From Effrenium voratum (lineage: Eukaryota > Sar > Dinophyceae > Suessiales > Symbiodiniaceae), in NCBI GenBank assembly GCA_963377175.1, contig CAUJNA010003318.1, forward strand, positions 315,001-379,000: a stretch of 64,000 bases of DNA, in the 5' to 3' direction. Below are positions 1 through 12,459 of this stretch, piece by piece. The translations under genes were made by a program, and so were the position numbers. The stretch's first letter is position 1. Each line of letters starts with the position of its first letter. Under the pieces are notes generated by a model. The model saw only the letters and a list, made by a program, of their open reading frames with translations. It made no database searches and was not told where the DNA came from.

Positions 1-1195
1 TCTCTAAGAAGGGGCACCGTGTGAAATTGCATCGGCAGGTGAATTAGCATTCGCTCATTGCATGTGCCTTTGCTTGATCATTTTTATTTGATGTGCGCCG
101 TCGAGTGTCTAGTTTCTGTTCTGGTTTATCCCGAAAGCTAGTCTTCAAGTGGTTGTTGTTGAGGTCACTCTTTGGGAGGCAGGAGCAGGTGCCAAGATTT
201 TGGCCTGTTTCCCCATTCGTTTGTGGAAACATGGGGGCTGGTTCAGTAGGGTGTCCGCGGATAGAAGCTATTCCCGCCCTGTCCGGGCTGGTTTGTTTTG
301 CCACATGCAGCCACCACAGATTGCCCAGACGCTTTGGGCTGATTGTTGGGACTTGCCATTTCGACGTTCCTTGTTTGCCCGGATGGACTGGTTTGCCAGC
401 GAAGACTGTTGTATTTTTCCCCGGCGTGTTTGTTTTTTTGTTTTTTGTTCCTTTGCTTAGATGTGCCGTTTCGACGGTGCTGGGCATGTTGTGTGATAAG
501 AAATCCGTTTGTACTGAAGGGAGTCTCGCAAGTTTCTTAATTCTACGGTGGAGTTAAGAAGTGTCAGGTTTTTCCGAGACTCTGATTAAATAGTATGGGG
601 TCTTAGCTTTGCTGCGTAGATTTTGAGGGAGCCCAACATGCTCAGGGTGGAGCCATTTAGTTGCCCTTTCGACTGCCCACTTAGCCAAACAAGAGGCCTG
701 AAACCAGTCTGAAACCAGTCTGCAATCAGTCAGCAGGACATGGGGCAGGGTCTCCGGCGGCGAAGACCATGTGGCATATCAGGATAGTAGCCAATTTGCA
801 AGGAAGAAAACACGTCGCGCTCAAATCGCACCCGTCACCTCAAGATGTGGCGCAGAAGATGGCAGAAGCCCGCTGCTCGATGTCCCCCAGTCGTTTGGGC
901 TCAGACTGGGTGGGCCCAGACTTGTGTCTACACTTTGTACGAAAGAGCTGGTCATCTTCATGCGCTCAATGAAATTGTTCGCAGCTTGTAGTTTTGGTAG
1001 ATACACACTTCGTTATTGTTTTTGGGGGGCTCCGAGGCTCTGGCAAGTTTACTTGCTGGCCAAGCTAGAGTCTCGTTTCTTGTTGAATATGATTTTCAGC
1101 ACACGGAACGCCCGTACGAAGAGGATTTGCTTGAGTTCACTTCTGGCAAGCAGTGCCAGCTTTCTGTGCGCCCTCAGTCACGTTCGTAAGAATTA

Positions 1196-1254
1196 TTGCT
1201 GGTAGCAATGTAGAAGTAAATTCGCCGCATTTATTGCGACATTGCTACCAGCAA
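1196..1254. repeat. Perfect inverted repeat (hairpin)
   Basis: The arms TTGCTGGTAGCAATGT (1196-1211) and its exact reverse complement (1239-1254) are separated by 27 nt. A 16-bp perfect stem is unlikely by chance in 3 kb. It could be a tiny MITE-like element or an RNA hairpin. No flanking duplication was obvious. Confidence 0.7.
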
Positions 1255-1465
1255 AGCTGGAAAAGACGGGGGGCCGAACTTTCAAACACGACTGTCCGTG
1301 AGTTTGCTGTCAGCGCAAGCATGCATGTGAAAGGCTAGTGGGCTGGTTGGGTTGCTGGCCAGCTTGAGAGTGAACTACTTAGCATGTCTGCGAGTTAGCT
1401 AGATAGCTAAGAAGCTAGCGCTAAGCTAGCTAGGAAGTGTGCTTTGGTTACTTCTTGCTGTGTGA

Positions 1466-1815
1466 TTGTTTGTATTTGTCTGTGCGTGTGCAGTTGGTTG
1501 CATATACTTGTTGTTAGTTAGTCAGTTTGCATGTGTGTTGGTCGGTGCGTTCTGCTTGTGTGCTCGCGTGTTTTGTTTGTTTGTTTGCCTGTTTGCTTGT
1601 TTGCCTGTGTTTGTTTGTTGGTTGGTTTGTTGGTTTGTGTTGGTTTTGTGGGTTTGCTTGTTTGTTTGCTTGCTTGTTTGTTTGTTTTTTTGTTTGTCTG
1701 TTTGTTTGTTTTACTTGCTTGTGTTGTATTGTACCGTACCGTGTTGCGTTGTATTGTACTGTATTGTATTGTATCGTGCTGTATTGTGCCGGGTTGTGTT
1801 GTATTGTTCCCCAGC
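1466..1815. repeat. T/G-rich simple-sequence tract
   Basis: Degenerate TGTTTGCT/TGTTTG repeats pass into a TATTG-type pentamer array (about 1728-1812). The long Cys/Leu/Val-rich open frames here are artefacts of the repeat. Confidence 0.85.
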
Positions 1816-3189
1816 TAGCGGAAAGCTATACGGGTTCTAACTTTTAATATAACTTCTAATAAAACGGGGAAAGTGATTTGCGAGATTGACGGCTCTGTGC
1901 TAGAGGGCGTGCAGTTGGGGTGCTGGCCCAGATGCTGTTGGGGTGCGCTGTTTGGGGAAGCTGTGGTGCTTGTGATGGCGCGGGCGAATTTTTACAAGAT
2001 TGATCGCAGGGTGGCGCGTGCAGGTTTGGCGTGCTGTTTGGGGTGTTGTTTGAGGTGCTGGTGATGGTGCGGGCGCATCACAGATGGACGGGTGCTAGAG
2101 GGCATGCATGCAGGTGACGGTGCGGGCGCAGGTTTGCAAGATTGACCGTAGGGTGGTATGCCGTGCAGTTTGGGGTGCTGCTGCAGGTGCTGTTTTGGGG
2201 TGCTGACGTCTTGCTATCTGGGGTCTATGCTGGTGTATTTGTATTGTATTGTATCGTGCTATATTACATTGTTCTGTGTCTGGTTTTGTTTTGTTTGCTT
2301 GTGTGATCTTGTGTGCTTGGATGGTTGTTTGGCAAGCGGATTGTGTGTTGCTGTCGCTGGGCTGTTTTGCTTGCTTGCGTGCGTGCGTGCTTGCGTGCTT
2401 TGCTGTTTGCTTTCTATGTTTGTATCCCTACGCCGGTTTGTCATTCTTTATTTTGGTTTCTTGTGGGTGAACCTGACCTATCGTAATTGCCCAGTGCTCT
2501 CCTGCGAATAGTGTCGGCGGTGCCCATCATGGTGGCTACAACAAAGGCCCCACGCGGATAAACGTGGGGCTGGCCCGTCGTTCTGATGTTTAGGTTTGCG
2601 GCAACTATGGTGGTTCCTTCGCGAATTTGAGCCACGCGCGGGTATGTCAATTTTGGCGTTTCCTGCAAAGAATTGCCTGGATTCTGAAAGTCACCCCGGT
2701 TCAAGCAGATGATGGCAATCAAGCTTTTGTTCTGCATTTGCCATGGGGACTTGCAGTGCAATAGCAGCAGTAGCGTTGCTGGAGGGAATTGGGGCAGCGG
2801 CATTTGCGGTTGCAGACGGGGTTAGGTGTAGAAGTGGCAGCAATGTGGTATTGCTTGCGAAAGAGAGAATTAGGAGGGCCAGTGACTGTTCTTTTGCATA
2901 TGCGTGTCACTGCTACTGTAGTTAGAACTTGTCACTTGTCCCCTTTGTAGTGGCCATTGTGGCTGTAGCAGCGTTAGTATCAGCTGCTGCACGGCCAGGA
3001 TCGCCGTGCTTGTTGCTTGTGCTGCGGTAGTGCTAGCATTGGTGGCGGCAGCCGTGGCAACAGCAGTCTTTGGGGGTTTCATTTCTGGTTCGGAATGAAC
3101 TTGTGGAAATATGGCTTCAAGTCGTGAAGTAGTGCTTGTGCCTGCTGCACGCAGAGGTTGATCTTGACGCTTCTTTTGTTTCCTTCCAG

Positions 3190-6100
3190 GGGGTGGCCAG
3201 CATTTCCACGCAAACCGAGGCATTGCGGAGGCTTTTTGACACCTTCAAGCCAGGCGGTGAAAGCCAGGCCTCAGGGGCGGAGTGGCTAGGGAGACTTTAG
3301 CTGATCCTTTTTTCTTGGATGGTGGTTTTCTCCAGGCCTTCGGGACATGGCCGCAGCTTGCATCTAGCTGGCCCTTTAGTTCTTTGCGGCATGCGCCCAT
3401 GCGCCGCGACTTCAGACTGCAAAATCTGGAAGGAAAGCAGTATCACTCAGAAGGAAATATGCATGATTCCCATCCACATTCGGAGCACACAACGGACAAT
3501 GGCCAACACAACTGGTATTTGCCCTACCTTGGCCTGGTTGGACGTTTTGCTTTTGTGGCTGTAAGCAGCCTTAAAGTGCCAGGAGGTTTAGCTGTTATGT
3601 TGAAACTTTCTTCAGCAGCCTGTTCGACGCGCAAAGTCGACCGCCTATTTGGCCCTGCCAGGTGATCAACCGCATTCTGGAGCTTTTTGCCGAGGCCTAC
3701 TTTCTGCAGTGGTCACAGACCAAAGCTAGCACGCTCCCTCAAACTGCCTATGCAGCGCCAGATACGGTGCTGGCACCTCGGTTGAGGTAATGTAAGATTT
3801 TTTTGACATTCAGAATAGGCTGGGTGATTGTGGTAGTGCCCTTGTTTTGTGGTTTTGAGGTTTGATATCTTGAGCAAGTACGATTGCTTTGCTGAAGAGC
3901 GTTTGGGACTACGATCTCTGAATCACCGAACGGGGTCCTCTACTTTTGCTTTGTGCGTTGCGCTGGTATTGCTGCTGCTCATTCAAGCAAGGGTAGCTGC
4001 AATTATTTTAGCATCTTTCTTTCATTCCTGTTTTGCGTTAGAGTTGAATTGCAAGCTTGTTGTAACTCGAGGAACAGCCCCAAACAACAATAAACTAAAC
4101 TCGAGAATGCCAAACACAAGTCATGTTTGCAGAACTCATTCACCATAAGAGGTTCTAAATCAAGAGTGTTTGTTTTGTGTTTTTGTTTGTTGGTTTTGTT
4201 CCAGTTTTTGTTGCCGTTCAAACTGATTGTTCTCGAGGTGTTTTTTCCTTCTGGTTTTCTCAATTTAAGATGTTACATCAAGCGCAAGTGACATGGCTGA
4301 CCCATGGGAAGACTGACGACTCAAACCGCGCCAACAGCGCACTACCAGGGTCCCCTGTGCTGGAGTTTTCTGGGTTGACAAAGCCTCCCAGGTCCTTTTC
4401 AGCACCCGTTCAAACCAGCAAAAACTGCACGTACCATCCGAGAGAAAAGGTTGATTTTGACATTTTCGGCCAGTTGCCATCTAAGTGAAACGTCAGACGT
4501 CCGTCAGACGTCCCCGCTCTTACGGGTGGAGACTACGTGCATTACATGCAGGAAACAGCATGGTGTGGATCCTCGTTCAGCAACTGCATGTTCTGGTGAG
4601 TCAGGTTTTTCCTTCAATTTCACGCTGCCACTCAGATGAGGGAGGGGACCTTTAGATGCAGCTGGCCCTGCGGCGACTCAGAATGTCACCATGATAGCTC
4701 GTGCCACTTGCCCACCCATTCGGCGGCATATTTCGACTGCAGGCTTGTTGTCTGTCCAATCGTGAGCTGGGACCTCGCCTTTCTGAGGCAACGGCCTTCA
4801 GCCTCATCATGCTCAACACGGGCTTGCACGTGGCGGCCCGCAAGGGCAAGGCCGGGCTCCAGCTGTCCGGAGGAGTGTGAGGTAGTTGTGACATCACCCC
4901 TTCAGGCCAAAACCTGAGTTGCAAAACCAGATTTGCCAAATGCAGGCAAACAGGATTTGTGCCTGTGGAAGGCTCAGTATTGCTGGAAGGAGGTTACAGG
5001 GCGGGGCACGCAAACAGTCCTGTGGCATGGTTTGTCTACAAACAACATGCAAATCATTGCCTTTCTTCCCTGTGCTGGGCAGCAACGTGTACGCTGCTTT
5101 CGGCCGGCTATGGTTCACTTGTTTGGCAGACGCCTGCTGTGAGGAATGCGCACCTTCCACATGGCCACTCGTTGCCAACATCACAGCATATCACGCAGTC
5201 CATCCTAGCTTGTCAGCCTTGTCCACGTCAGCCGTGGCTGCCAGCAAGCAGCACATGACTTCCACATGGCCATTCCTAGCAGCAAGCTGCAGGGGAGTCT
5301 TCCCCCCGTTTGGCTCGTCCACGTAAGCCTTGGCTGCCAGCAAGCAGCACACGACTTTCACATAGCCATACCTAGCAGCAAGCTGCGGGAGAGTCTTCCC
5401 CCCGTTTGGCTTGTCCACGTCAGCCTTGGCTGGCAGCAAGCAGCGCACGACTTGCACATGACATAGCCATTCCTAGCAGCAAGCTGCAGGGGAGACTTCC
5501 CCCCGTTTGGCTTGTCCACAACAGCCTTGGCTGCCAGCAAGCAGCACACGACTTCCACATAGCCATTCTTAGCAGCAAGCTGCAGGGGAGACTTTCCCCC
5601 GTTTGGCTTGTCCACATCAGCCTTGGCTGGCAGCAAGCAGCACACGACTTCCACATAGCCATTCCTAGAAGCGAGCTGCAGGGGAGTCTTCCCCCCGTTT
5701 GGCTTGTCCACGTCAGCCTTGGCTGCCAGCAAGCAGCACATGACTTCCACATGGCCATTCCTAGCAGCAAGCTGCAGGGGAGTCTTCCCCCCGTTTGGCT
5801 CGTCCACGTAAGCCTTGGCTGCCAGCAAGCAGCACACGACTTCCACATAGCCATACCTAGCAGCAAGCTGCGGGAGAGTCTTCCCCCCGTTTGGCTTGTC
5901 CACGTCAGCCTTGGCTGGCAGCAAGCAGCGCACGACTTGCACATGACATAGCCATTCCTAGCAGCAAGCTGCAGGGGAGACTTCCCCCCGTTTGGCTTGT
6001 CCACAACAGCCTTGGCTGCCAGCAAGCAGCACACGACTTCCACATAGCCTTGTTCAAGTGCTCTCCAGCTGTTCAGATGTCACGGCTGTCGAATCCCAGC

Positions 6101-9100
6101 ATTCGTTAGTCTGCTGTGGTGGAAGAAGGTCATATGCCATATTGCCAGGAATGCCGACAAGTTCAAATGCAATTCGATCTACCCTTTTTGCGGGTGTTCG
6201 GCAAGGACTTTGCCCTTGGACTTTTGGACAAGAGCCAACATTCCACTTGAAATGGGCACCTAGCTGCATTTTGTTGTGTTGTCATTCAGTCCTAACAGCA
6301 AACAATTTGTGGCAAGTGCAAAGCCCCTTCCAGAATAGAACAGCAACTGTAGTTGATCATGAGGGGGAGATTGTTGTCAAGGAGACGGCTCGTGGAGGTT
6401 CACAAAACATGTAATGGAGTTCAGCCGAGCATCCTCACACAAGGCATGGCATTTTCAAAGATGCTGTTGTTGGAGTGCCGGCAGTGTTTGGGAAACGGCC
6501 AGAAGCGGAACAAGGGCATCATGTGTAGAGCCATGCCGTCTCTTGCGCCGAGCCAGGCATCGCCCATGACCTGCGAGGAGTTCATGACCAACACTCGGCG
6601 AGTTGTCGAGGCGTCTGAGGTGCCAGACGGGGCACTGCAAGAGTTCTACACCTCCGTGAAGGACAGCCAAGCAAATGCCCAGTGAGAGTCCGGTGCGGGC
6701 CAGCAAGCAAGTTCCCAAGCGTCTTGACCCAGGCACTCCTGATAGCCATCAGTTGGCGATGAAAAGCGGCACCATCGATTGCAAATCACGCATAGCTTCG
6801 ACACAGGTCGATCCGCCAAGACTGGGTGTGCCCCTTGGAAAGCCATCCGGAAGTGTAGCCTAGTCTCCGAAATCTATCACAATCAAAGCACAAGGGTAGA
6901 ACATCGAGTTGGCGTCCAGCGCCTGAACGCCTACCCTTGTTCAGGTTCTGGTGAGCCCTTTTTAGGTTTGATTTTCTCATGCCGTAGGGTCCCCTTGCAT
7001 GGGGCCTCACCGGAAATCCACCTGCGAGCGAGGAGAATGAGATCTCGATGCAGCCAATGCCACGAGTTGCCTTCTCTCGGCTGCCGGTGCAACCGGACAT
7101 CGAGGGGTGGCTCACGGCGCCTGGGCGCGTTGGTTTTCGTTTCCTCGGGCTGCCTTTGCTCAAAAAAAAGAGAAATGGGCGACGTCTTGGACGGGACCAC
7201 CATCATCACCGCCCCAAACAAAAGAACCTGAGGGGCATGGGAAGGCCAGCTGCATTGCGGAAGCTTTACTCAAGCTTCTGCTCAGAGCTTCTGGTGGGGA
7301 GGTTCGGAGTTTACGGGAATGCGCCCTCCGCGCCACAGGCCCCCTCATTACAGCGCAAGCTCACACATTCCCCTGAAGCACCCCCCAAGAGCCAGGGTTT
7401 TTGTGAGGTGGGCGCCTAGCTGAGCACTCACACCTTACTGTGAATTCAGTGACGCAAGCGTCCCCAAACCAACCATAAATCAGTTCCCCTTCCTCAAACC
7501 TTGGCAAACCCTCACTGCAAAACCCTTTACCTCCTCCTTGTTTTTGTTGACGGTCCCCGAGCCAAGCCTGGAGATCCCCGAAAGGTGTTGGTGGGCCCCA
7601 GCGACCTCCGGCGCTTTTGGGCCGTTTTGGCCCTACAGCGCCTCTACCTCTTCTCCGACAACAGCGACGTGGACCCGGCAGACGCCTGCGACCTCAAGGA
7701 CGCCCAGGCGGTGAAGGTGGCGGACGATGCTCGGCCTTTTGGGGGAAGCCGTGCGGATCCCACTTCCATCATTTGGTTTCCCTTGGTGAGTTCGGACGCC
7801 GGGCCCTCCAAGCCCTATGCACAGAGCTGCCTGTAGGCAACTTCGGACGGCACGTGTGTTGCGGCAAATCTCCGCTTGTGTCATGGATTTGGGCCCTAGG
7901 CAATTCGCCAGGCCCCCTGGCCCGTTCGTCCCGATCCATTTCAAGTGAAGGTCCCAAAAGCTCAACGCTGTTTTGGGGGAGCCCTCCACATGTTTGGTGC
8001 ATTTTTGCTTGGATGATGTCAGAACTTTAACTTTTTGCCAACTAGTGGGTTTTCCACCAAACCACTAAAAGTTAAACTTTTGGCAGGGGAGCAGAAAGCA
8101 ACCGAGACAGTGACTGAGTCGGATTCACTCACCACTTCTCACCGGTAAAAACAGCTCAGGACAGCGGCGCTCGGGAACGCTTCTCTGCGCTGCTTCGGGG
8201 CCGCCAGGCGCGCGGCGCGCGCGCGGGAATCACGCGATATGAAAGGCCCGTGGAAAGCGCTGCGCACGCCAAAAGGATGGGGCGATGGGTAGGGTGAAGC
8301 AAAAGATGGGCGGATGGGTAGAAAAGCAAATTAGAAGAGTAGAGCCTCAGAAAGATGGGTAAGTAGGTAGGCACGCAGGGCAGGTAGGTAGGTACAGACA
8401 AATGGAATCTTAGATGGATCAGACATGAGTACAGATGCACGGAGGCATGTACGTATAGATTTAGCACCAGAAGATAGATAGATGGATAGATCGATAGATA
8501 GATAGATCGATGGACACAGAGATAGATTTATAGTTTTGCAATCTGGATCAGAAGGGCTTGATCTCGACCCAGAGGTTGACCAGACACATCAATGGATGGA
8601 TTGGATGGGATGGGATGGGATGGGATGGATAGATGGATAGATGGATAGATGGATAGACCGATGAATGCAGGGATGGAGACTGGATTAAATAGGGTTGGAC
8701 TGCATTGCATGGGATCGGGTGGGGTTGGGTGAGATGAGACGAATGGATAGACGAAATGCTTCCCTACACGCAACATCCAACATCCGTGCGGCAGCGACGT
8801 GTTTGAGTGGTTTCAAAAAAGGTTTGTTGGTCGCTAGTGTCATCATTTTTGGTCTTTGGATGCCCCTCTGAAAGGCCAGTTCGGCTGTCAGGGGGATGAA
8901 CAAAAGGATGCTGCAGCTGCCCAGAAAGATGGATGTGGCCAGTCAACACAGTTCGCCGTACCAGCTTGTGCGGCACCCCTTTTTGTGTCAACCACATCCG
9001 ACGGATCCGCCCAGGGGAAGTGCTTCTGCCTTTTTCCCAGTCCACGGGCGGATTCGGAGATGGCAGAGATGGAGAACCGCGCCTTCGAAGTGAATCAGCA

Positions 9101-9669
9101 AGGCTGGGCTTGGGCGCAAAAGTAAGAAAATCCAACAACCTGATTGTGTCCTGAAAGGTGTAGCCCAGGATGCAACAGGCTGTACTGAGGACTGGCATCT
9201 GTTGGTTCCAGGGATGGAGTCACGATTCACGTGAGCCCTTCTTGTGCCCTTGTCGGTCTTGAAATTGCTGTGAGAGCAAGGGCATGAAGGCTGATCTTCA
9301 AAAGTTAGCCAAGAAGACTGCCAACCAAGAAGTAACCCAGCTGAAATCCAGCTACTTCAAGCCCAATTAGAGCATACGCCGCTGAAAATGAGCGTGGAGC
9401 CCCAAAAGCATCCAGGTGTGGAGGAATCGTTACTGGCGTGGAAAGTAATCACCCATCAATCGCTGCCAGCACCCTCTACAACCCTCTACACCCAAGGCCA
9501 AAAAGCACCGAACAAGAGTTTGACCAAAGCGCGCCCGCCCACCTGCGGCCGACCGCCCGTTGCAGGCGGGCTATGGCCCACGCTGGGCTTGCCACTGAAC
9601 CTGGTCCTGGCAGCCGAGTCCGCTGACCTCACGGAGAAGTGGGTGAACTTCATCGCCTGCCACATCTGA
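3190..9669 (+). CDS. Spliced Sec7-PH protein (ARF guanine-nucleotide exchange factor-like), partial
   Basis: Short GC3-rich exons read in order as one ARF-GEF. Exon about 3190-3267 ends in LFDTFKPGGESQ, matching the Sec7 'FRLPGEAQ' loop with the catalytic Glu kept. Exon about 3662-3786 begins VINRILELFAEAYFLQ (family: KIDRIMEKFAERY). Exon about 4766-4850 has AFSLIMLNTGLH (family: IIMLNTDLH; here D is G). Exon about 6557-6681 has MTCEEFMTNTRR, the Sec7 C-terminal helix. Exon about 7075-7125 has DIEGWLTAPG, a PH-domain start. Exon about 7602-7750 has RRFWAVLALQRLYLFSD, PH strands. Exon about 9580-9669 has LVLAAESADLTEKWVNFI, the PH C-terminal helix, then a stop. Sec7 loads GTP onto ARF GTPases on membranes; PH domains bind phosphoinositides. 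The Sec7-PH order is cytohesin-like. Acceptors are AG|G; one donor looks like GC. Exon edges and phases are approximate, and the N-terminus is missing. Domain identification is by motif only. Confidence 0.6.
5191..6046 (-). pseudogene. Ankyrin-repeat array, frame-broken
   Basis: About nine near-identical 96-bp units on the minus strand encode 32-residue ankyrin repeats (GGKTPLQLAARNGHVEVV..LL..KADVDKPN spread over each unit). Ankyrin repeats are protein-binding scaffolds. Two units (near 5455 and 5937) carry the same 5-nt insertion (cacatGACATagcc), each of which shifts the frame, so no single frame covers the array. These two sites are 485 bp apart, which equals five units plus the insertion, so a whole block was duplicated. 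The array lies antisense within an apparent intron of the Sec7-PH gene. It may be one exon of a longer gene (an AG|G junction near 6046) or a dead copy. Confidence 0.7.
8285..8740. repeat. GATA/GATG/GGGAT simple repeats
   Basis: Degenerate tetra- and pentanucleotide tracts: GATAGATAGATGGATAG and repeated GGGAT units. There is no coding signal; the Pro/Ser/His-rich minus-strand frames across it are artefacts. Confidence 0.85.
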
Positions 9670-10474
9670 AGTTCAAGGCTTTTCGGGCAGTGGGATCACG
9701 GCAAAGTAGCCGTGACGGTTCTTTTTCTTGGGCCTTCCTGTTGATGCCCGTTGCGGAGGCGTACACCGCATTGGAACAGAGATTAGGTTTAAGACTCCTG
9801 GCTGCCGCTCAGGCAAAACTGATGTGCGTGAAACTTGAGGTTTGTGAGATCCTGTATCACAAGCAATACTACAGGCTTTGCTTGAAAGGTGGCAGGGGGG
9901 GTAGAAGCATCCGTATCTTCGGGAAAGTGCTCGTCGCAGTTTCACCCGCTGAGTCCGCCTGCTGAGTAAGGATCAGAGGAACGGGCACCGCGGCCTCACC
10001 AGGGGGCCGACGTCAGCAGACCCGGTGGCGAGTGCAAAAAGCGCAGGTTCATCTTTGACTTTTCGGTGCATCGTGGAGAAACCTTCTTGATGTCAGTCAC
10101 CTCCCCTCTTTGATCTCTTTGCAAGTGAAAGTCTGGTGAACTAGTTCATGCAAGCAGCCATTTAAGAACTACTTGGTGCTAGTGAAGGGGCCGACCAGCG
10201 AGCATTCCAGAAGACTGAAATCCAGAGCAGACTGCAATAGTCGCCAGCTGCATTGGCTCTTTCTATGTATAGCTTTTCGTCAAGGTACAAGCGCTTGTGA
10301 AGGGCCAATCTCCGCGAATCTACGGTAGCCTTCCTCTTTTTCGGTGTGTGTGTAATGGCGGGCTGGCTTGGTGCGGCTGGTGGGTGGCTTAAGCGACTGG
10401 ACTTCGGACTGCTGGGCCTGGCCCAAGCGAGTTAGTGTTTCCTGCAGACCTTTGCTACCTGCATTTTTGTTTAT

Positions 10475-11056
10475 TTGTCCAGGAATTGCTCCCGTGTATG
10501 CCCTGCGAATGAGCCTATCCACTGCAACCCTTCACTTGCGTTTTTAATTGGAACCCTTTTCATTGTTGTCAGCGCTAGGAAGGGGGACATGGACAAAGAC
10601 AGCAACAAGTTTGAACGTTTTGTCGGCCCTTGGGGTCGAGAAATTGCATCCCGCCCCGTCTTCTCTGCGGTGAGCTGTGCTCGCTCAGGCGGAGACGCGG
10701 CGTATGACCGGGACATTGCCACCATCATCAGGCTTCCGAAGAACGGGCCAGTTGTCAGTCGGCAGGTTTCAAGCATGTATATGGTGGCAATGTGTAGCAG
10801 GCTGGCACGTAAGGAGTGGACATTTGATGATGAGGTTGACCACCCGAACAGCCGGGCTATGGTGCTCACTTCTGTGTGGGGCTTGATCGATGGAGCGTGG
10901 CTACACACAAGAGCTAGTAAGAGCAGTAGTTTGCATGGCTGCTTCCTTAAAGTTCAGGCTTCAATTCCACAGATTCCCCTGGCACAGCCTCCTCAATTAC
11001 AGTTGTCATCCCTTGTGATGGACTTGAAGGGTATGTGTACCAGCTGCACAGCATGA
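10475..11056 (+). CDS. Open frame of unknown function, possibly an exon
   Basis: A 193-codon open frame with no recognisable domain. The middle part (about 10590-10920) is fairly acidic/basic balanced and less repetitive than nearby DNA, so it may hold an exon, but its N-terminal region reads like chance sequence. It lies between the Sec7-PH gene and the repeat-rich flank of the provirus. I do not assign a function. Confidence 0.2.
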   Translation: MSRNCSRVCPANEPIHCNPSLAFLIGTLFIVVSARKGDMDKDSNKFERFVGPWGREIASRPVFSAVSCARSGGDAAYDRDIATIIRLPKNGPVVSRQVSSMYMVAMCSRLARKEWTFDDEVDHPNSRAMVLTSVWGLIDGAWLHTRASKSSSLHGCFLKVQASIPQIPLAQPPQLQLSSLVMDLKGMCTSCTA

Positions 11057-11210
11057 CTGGGACCGAGTCAGTGAGGCAGTGACCACGGGTCCCACCTTTC
11101 GCACAGCAGGTCCCTGGCGGAGATCAAGCCTCAACTCCGCAGCTTCATCCAGCAGAAGTCGATGGAGTGGCCGCATGGCGGATTTGCGTGGAGAGTCGAC
11201 TTATCAGAAG

Positions 11211-11372
11211 GTTACATATATCTACATGTATATGTATATGGATATTGTTGTGCAAACTGGTATGTATGTTTAAAAATATATACATTGATCATATGGACAT
11301 TTGTTTGCTGATATATACACATATTCATATATATATATATATATACATATATACTTATATACACATAAATGT
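11211..11372. repeat. AT microsatellite
   Basis: TATATA/CATATATA tracts, densest near 11325-11345. Non-coding. Confidence 0.85.
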
Positions 11373-11724
11373 GCTGTTGAGCTGTGTAGTTCGTAGGTCG
11401 CATGTTGGACCGGGGGAGTCAAGCAAACCTCAAGCATGTTCCGGCTTGCTGGGGACAGCGGCGTTAGGGGAGGCGTATGTTTGTTGCCCTTACTAGGGGG
11501 CACGGATGCTGCCTATGTGCATGTTTACTGGTCATGCTCTTCGGGATGGCCAGGTTCAATTTTGTGGACCTGCGGCATGGCTCCAGCCGCCTGGCTTGGG
11601 AAGTTTCTAGTCAACCCTCCATGTGGCACCGCCTAGGGGAAATTCAGATGTATTTAATGGCCTGCGGCCTGGTTCCGCCGCCCCCACACACCTTAGAATT
11701 TCGGCCCGGGACGAGAGAAAGCAC

Positions 11725-12045
11725 GCGATATGTAGACAGACACAGACAGACACAAAGACACGCAGACAGACACGCAGCGGGGGGGGGGAGGGTCTTCGCG
11801 GACACGAAGACAGACGCAGATGCGCAGGCAGACGCAGACAGAGCCAGACAGACACAAATACACAGACAGACACACGGGGGGGGGGGACACGAAGAAAGAC
11901 GCAGATACGTAGACAGACGCAGACAGACACAGACAGACGCAGACAGACACAAAGAGACACAGACAGACACGCAGGGGCAGGGGGGGTCTTCGCGGACACG
12001 AAGACAGATGCAGATACGTAGACAGACATAGACAGACACAGGGGG
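11725..12045. repeat. CAGACAGACGC-type tandem repeats
   Basis: Repeats of ACAGACAGACGC/ACACAGACAG, interrupted by three G-runs with a shared 'GGGTCTTCGCGGACACGAAGACAGA' type spacer (for example near 11790 and 11985). Open frames on both strands are repeat artefacts. Confidence 0.85.
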
Positions 12046-12137
12046 GGGGGGGGCGGAGGGGTGGGGGAAGACTACCCGAAGCCTAGGGAAGAAGCCCGAA
12101 AGCACAGGACACGTGCGTTGTTTGGTCCCGAAACAGT

Positions 12138-12400
12138 ATCGGAAGACTAGGAGAAGAAGCCGGAAAGATTGCGGAAATTTACGGGAAGAAGCTTGAAAGA
12201 TTTCGGAAGACTACGGGAAGAAGCCGGAAGACTACGGAAGACTACGGAAGACTACGGGAGACTACGGGAAGACTACGGAAGACTACGGAAGACTACTGGA
12301 AGAAGCCGAAAGATTACGGAAGATTACGGGGGAAGAAGGCGGAAGACCGCGGAAGACTACGGGAAGAGGAAGAAGCCGGAAGACTACGGAAGATTACGGG
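12138..12400. repeat. GGAAGACTACG tandem repeats
   Basis: About 20 degenerate units of GGAAGACTACG / GGAAGATTACG directly abut the left G-tract of the provirus. A simple repeat may have been the integration target. Confidence 0.85.
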
Positions 12401-12402
12401 GG

Positions 12403-12459
12403 AGGGGGGGGGGGGAAGAAGGGGAGGGGGGGGAGGGGGGGGGGGTGAGGGGGGGGGGG
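12403..12459. repeat. Interrupted poly-G tract at the left provirus end
   Basis: Long G-runs broken by single A/T bases immediately precede the left ITR. The right end has the mirror image, 65 C. Both termini therefore read G-tract, then TG(A/T)GGGAAAAAATACATA, into the element. Confidence 0.8.

Larger units (their letters stand above)
1..3189. other. Host DNA without a recognised gene
   Basis: Moderate-GC host sequence. I see no domain I can name on either strand. It contains a 16-bp perfect hairpin (separate entry), a long T/G-rich low-complexity tract, a second T/G-rich patch near 2240-2420, and Ala/Thr- or Ser-rich open frames that look like by-products of repeats. N-terminal exons of the Sec7 gene that starts downstream may be hidden here, but I could not recognise them. 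Confidence 0.4.

Noticed and set aside
11477..12105. Long open frames on both strands across the CAGACA repeats
   Set aside because: Composition is pure simple repeat; frames exist on both strands for the same reason.
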